This document shows, piece by piece, positions 38,290 through 40,138 of a DNA stretch of 40,138 nucleotides. Every line of letters begins with the position of its first letter. Position 1 is the stretch's first letter. Source of the DNA: an uncultured Desulfotomaculum sp. (GTDB taxonomy: Bacteria; Bacillota; Desulfotomaculia; Desulfotomaculales; Desulfotomaculaceae); assembly GCA_946411205.1 (NCBI GenBank), contig CAMKDG010000016.1, positions 1 to 40,138 of the forward strand, written 5' to 3'. The notes under the pieces were generated by a model that did not search any database, was not told where the DNA came from, and was given only the letters and a program-made list of their open reading frames with translations. The position numbers and the translations under genes are program-made.

Positions 38290-39435
38290 ATGAAAAGGTG
38301 GCATAAGCTTGGTCGTTTGATGGTAATTTTAACATTTTTTTCAGCAGTTATGTTGGCAACAGGCTGTTCACTGATCAAAGATATTGAACCACAGCAAAAG
38401 AGTACCGGGCAACAACAAAGCGGGGGTGCAAATGCTAATTTACCGGGTGTTGGTCCTGATAGCATTGCCAATATTGTAGAACAGGCCAGCCCAGCTGTAG
38501 TCAAAATTACTACTGTAGTAGAAGTTGGTGGGTTTCAGAACAACCCCTATTTTAATGATCCACTATTTCGTCAGTTTTTTGGTATGAGAGCGGAACCCCA
38601 ATATGAAAATGGTTTAGGCTCTGGATTTTTAGTATCAAAGGACGGCTATATTCTAACAAATTCACACGTAGTTGAGGGGGCCCAGCAGGTTAGCGTTCTA
38701 ATCAAGAATCACAAAAAGCCTTACGTGGCAAAAGTGATAGGAGCAGATCCCTCTTTAGACCTGGCCGTGTTAAAAATTGAAGGGAAGGATTTCCCTACTT
38801 TGCTTTTAGGGGACTCTAATAAAATTCGGGTAGGTAATTGGGTAATTGCCATCGGTAGTCCCTTTGGCTTAGAAGATACGGTAACCATTGGCGTTATTAG
38901 TGCCAAAGAACGTCCCCTGGAGATTAATGGCCGAACCTTTGAACATTTGCTGCAGACCGATGCTTCTATTAACCCTGGCAATAGCGGAGGCCCCTTACTA
39001 AATCTGAATGGTGAGGTAATCGGTATTAATACAGCTATTAATGCTCAGGCCCAGGGGATTGGTTTTGCTATCCCCACCAGCACAGTAAAACAAGTGATGG
39101 ATGAACTTATCCAAAAGGGCAAAGTAGCACGTCCATGGATCGGTGTACAAGTTCAACCTGTAACTTCAGATATTGCTAACTTCCTCGGTTACGAAGGTTC
39201 TGAAGGAGCTGTAATTTACGGAGTAGTACCCGGTGGTCCAGCGGAAAAGGCGGGTATGAAAGAAGGGGATATTGTTTTAGCAATCGATGACAGTAAGGTG
39301 GCATCACCGGATGATCTAATTGCCATCTTACAGAAAAAGAAAATAGGAGTGGGTATAGGAGTTGAGGTATTTCGGCAGGGAAAAACCATCAAGTTAGAAG
39401 TAAAGACAGCCGAGAGACCCAGTGAGATAAAGTAA
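38290..39435 (+). CDS. HtrA/DegP-type serine protease, lipoprotein-like
   Basis: 381 residues. The N-terminus has a hydrophobic stretch (10-24) ending in LATGC, a lipobox with Cys26, so this copy seems lipid-anchored outside instead of membrane-spanning. The trypsin-like domain (about 65-285) has catalytic His126 (NSHVVE), Asp157 (SLDLAVLK) and Ser232 (GNSGGPL). One PDZ domain follows (about 295-372, with GGPAEKAGMKEGD). It is a quality-control protease for misfolded exported proteins. ATG 38290, with a ribosome site of the type ACGGAGGATG ahead. Own terminator downstream. Confidence 0.92.
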   Translation: MKRWHKLGRLMVILTFFSAVMLATGCSLIKDIEPQQKSTGQQQSGGANANLPGVGPDSIANIVEQASPAVVKITTVVEVGGFQNNPYFNDPLFRQFFGMRAEPQYENGLGSGFLVSKDGYILTNSHVVEGAQQVSVLIKNHKKPYVAKVIGADPSLDLAVLKIEGKDFPTLLLGDSNKIRVGNWVIAIGSPFGLEDTVTIGVISAKERPLEINGRTFEHLLQTDASINPGNSGGPLLNLNGEVIGINTAINAQAQGIGFAIPTSTVKQVMDELIQKGKVARPWIGVQVQPVTSDIANFLGYEGSEGAVIYGVVPGGPAEKAGMKEGDIVLAIDDSKVASPDDLIAILQKKKIGVGIGVEVFRQGKTIKLEVKTAERPSEIK

Positions 39436-39440
39436 GCTAA

Positions 39441-39471
39441 AGCAGGACATTGAGTCCTGCTCATTTTTTTT
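39441..39471 (+). terminator. terminator of the HtrA gene
   Basis: The 8-bp stem 39441-39448/39454-39461 is followed by CATTTTTTTT. Confidence 0.88.
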
Positions 39472-39538
39472 GCCCAGCCAAAGATAGAATAGTACAAATA
39501 AAAGAAAACTCGGGACAAACTAAAGCTGGAGGTGTAGC

Positions 39539-40138
39539 ATGCAATTCTTCATTCCCTATGGCAAAGGACAAATACTTATTAACCTTAAAAGAGAAAATGT
39601 TGCAGGCTATCTTAATCCCACAATAAGTTCAGCTGTCCACTCAAAAGAAGTCATAGCAAGGTCCCTACGTAACCCTATCAAAAGCTTGACCCTGCAAGAG
39701 CTAGTTCAGCAAAAAAGGGAAGGGCCGGTGATCATCTTAGTGACGGATGTTTCCCGTCCCATTCCCTACCAAGAATTACTGCCACCCATTATCCGAGAAC
39801 TGAAAAAGGCTGGGATTTCCGGTAAGGAATTAAAATTTATCATCGCCACCGGTGCCCACCGTCCGAATACAGCAGCGGAAAATCGGGAAGTATTTGGTTC
39901 GCTGGTAGATCAATACTGTTTTAAAAATCACAACTGTGATACCAATCTCAAGGGTTTGGGAAATGTAACCGGAGGAGTAGAACTGCAGATCAATGCAGAT
40001 GTAGCTGCTGCAGGTCTCTTGATCATTACCAGTTGCATCATGCCCCATAACCTAGCTGGTTTCTCCGGCGGCCCTAAAATGATTCTACCTGGAATAGCTG
40101 GTAGAAAAACCATCGAAGAAAACCACAGTCTCATGAAG
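39539..40138 (+). CDS. LarA-family (nickel-dependent lactate racemase-like) protein, cut by the window edge
   Basis: The first 200 codons run open to the last base. GGAGGTG lies 4 nt before ATG 39539. The family marks are the VTDVSRPIPY stretch near 68-77, ATGAHRP at 103-109 and SGGPKMILPGIAG at 177-189. His107, His170 and Lys180 line up with His108, His174 and Lys184 of Lactobacillus LarA, which hold the nickel pincer cofactor, so it is a real cofactor-binding member. Substrate may be lactate or another 2-hydroxyacid. The C-terminal half is outside the window, so completeness is unknown. Confidence 0.88.
   Translation, partial: MQFFIPYGKGQILINLKRENVAGYLNPTISSAVHSKEVIARSLRNPIKSLTLQELVQQKREGPVIILVTDVSRPIPYQELLPPIIRELKKAGISGKELKFIIATGAHRPNTAAENREVFGSLVDQYCFKNHNCDTNLKGLGNVTGGVELQINADVAAAGLLIITSCIMPHNLAGFSGGPKMILPGIAGRKTIEENHSLMK

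Noticed and set aside
1-40138. CRISPR arrays, insertion sequences, phage or integrase genes
   Set aside because: No regularly spaced repeats, transposase or integrase motifs, or target-site duplications were seen anywhere in the window.

Overview
The window reads as a chromosome segment of a spore-former-type, Gram-positive, strictly anaerobic sulfate reducer of the Peptococcaceae (Desulfotomaculum / Desulforamulus type). The main support is one block, about 25.4-35.3 kb, coding for the activation and reduction of sulfate to sulfite: HdrC- and HdrB-like subunits, ATP sulfurylase (sat), APS reductase (aprB, aprA) and the QmoA/QmoB electron module. No qmoC is present, and hdrCB sits next to the cluster instead, which is the arrangement known from Gram-positive sulfate reducers. 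AsrABC sulfite reductase, hybrid cluster protein, reverse rubrerythrin, YlbF and PilZ genes also fit an anaerobic low-GC Firmicute. Species assignment is inference; no database was searched.

Layout. 0-1.75 kb: a tRNA island (Gly partial, a decayed Gly remnant, Cys, Gly, Asp, Leu) enclosing one unknown coiled protein and a 43-residue membrane peptide. 2.1-8.4 kb: ferritin-like protein, PAP2 phosphatase, CBS-pair protein, small unknown proteins, an MBL-fold hydrolase, reverse rubrerythrin with an extra rubredoxin-like domain and a divergent mini-rubredoxin, a DUF4242 protein and a YjdF-type membrane protein. 8.5-13.7 kb: an OmpR-type two-component system with a large unusual kinase, small membrane proteins, a YbgC-like thioesterase and DegV. 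13.86-14.57 kb: a 5'-truncated GltD-like flavoprotein remnant. 14.7-19.0 kb (minus): hcp and the asrABC operon. 19.2-25.1 kb: UspA, RarD, a lipoprotein, an orphan four-helix-bundle sensor, a PilZ protein, an orphan response regulator, YlbF and a YkgJ-type protein. 25.4-35.3 kb: the sulfate-reduction block. 35.3-40.1 kb: a small unknown protein, a noncoding-looking transcription unit, polysaccharide deacetylase, HD-GYP protein, HtrA protease and a LarA-family gene cut by the window edge.

How it works together. Sat makes APS from sulfate and ATP, AprBA reduces APS to sulfite plus AMP, and QmoAB with HdrCB probably feeds AprBA electrons from the menaquinone/thiol pool. AsrABC reduces sulfite to sulfide; dissimilatory dsrAB is not in this window. 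A CRP/FNR-type palindrome, GTGA-N6-TCAC, occurs upstream of asrA (at about -41.5 from a predicted start) and upstream of sat (at about -59), with a one-mismatch version upstream of hdrC, suggesting one regulator controls the sulfur-reduction genes.

Other signals worth attention are a same-strand cluster of four DnaA-box-like 9-mers at 22253-22305 far from any dnaA gene, an orphan promoter/operator/terminator unit at 35701-36087, and several genes below 60 codons with good ribosome binding sites.
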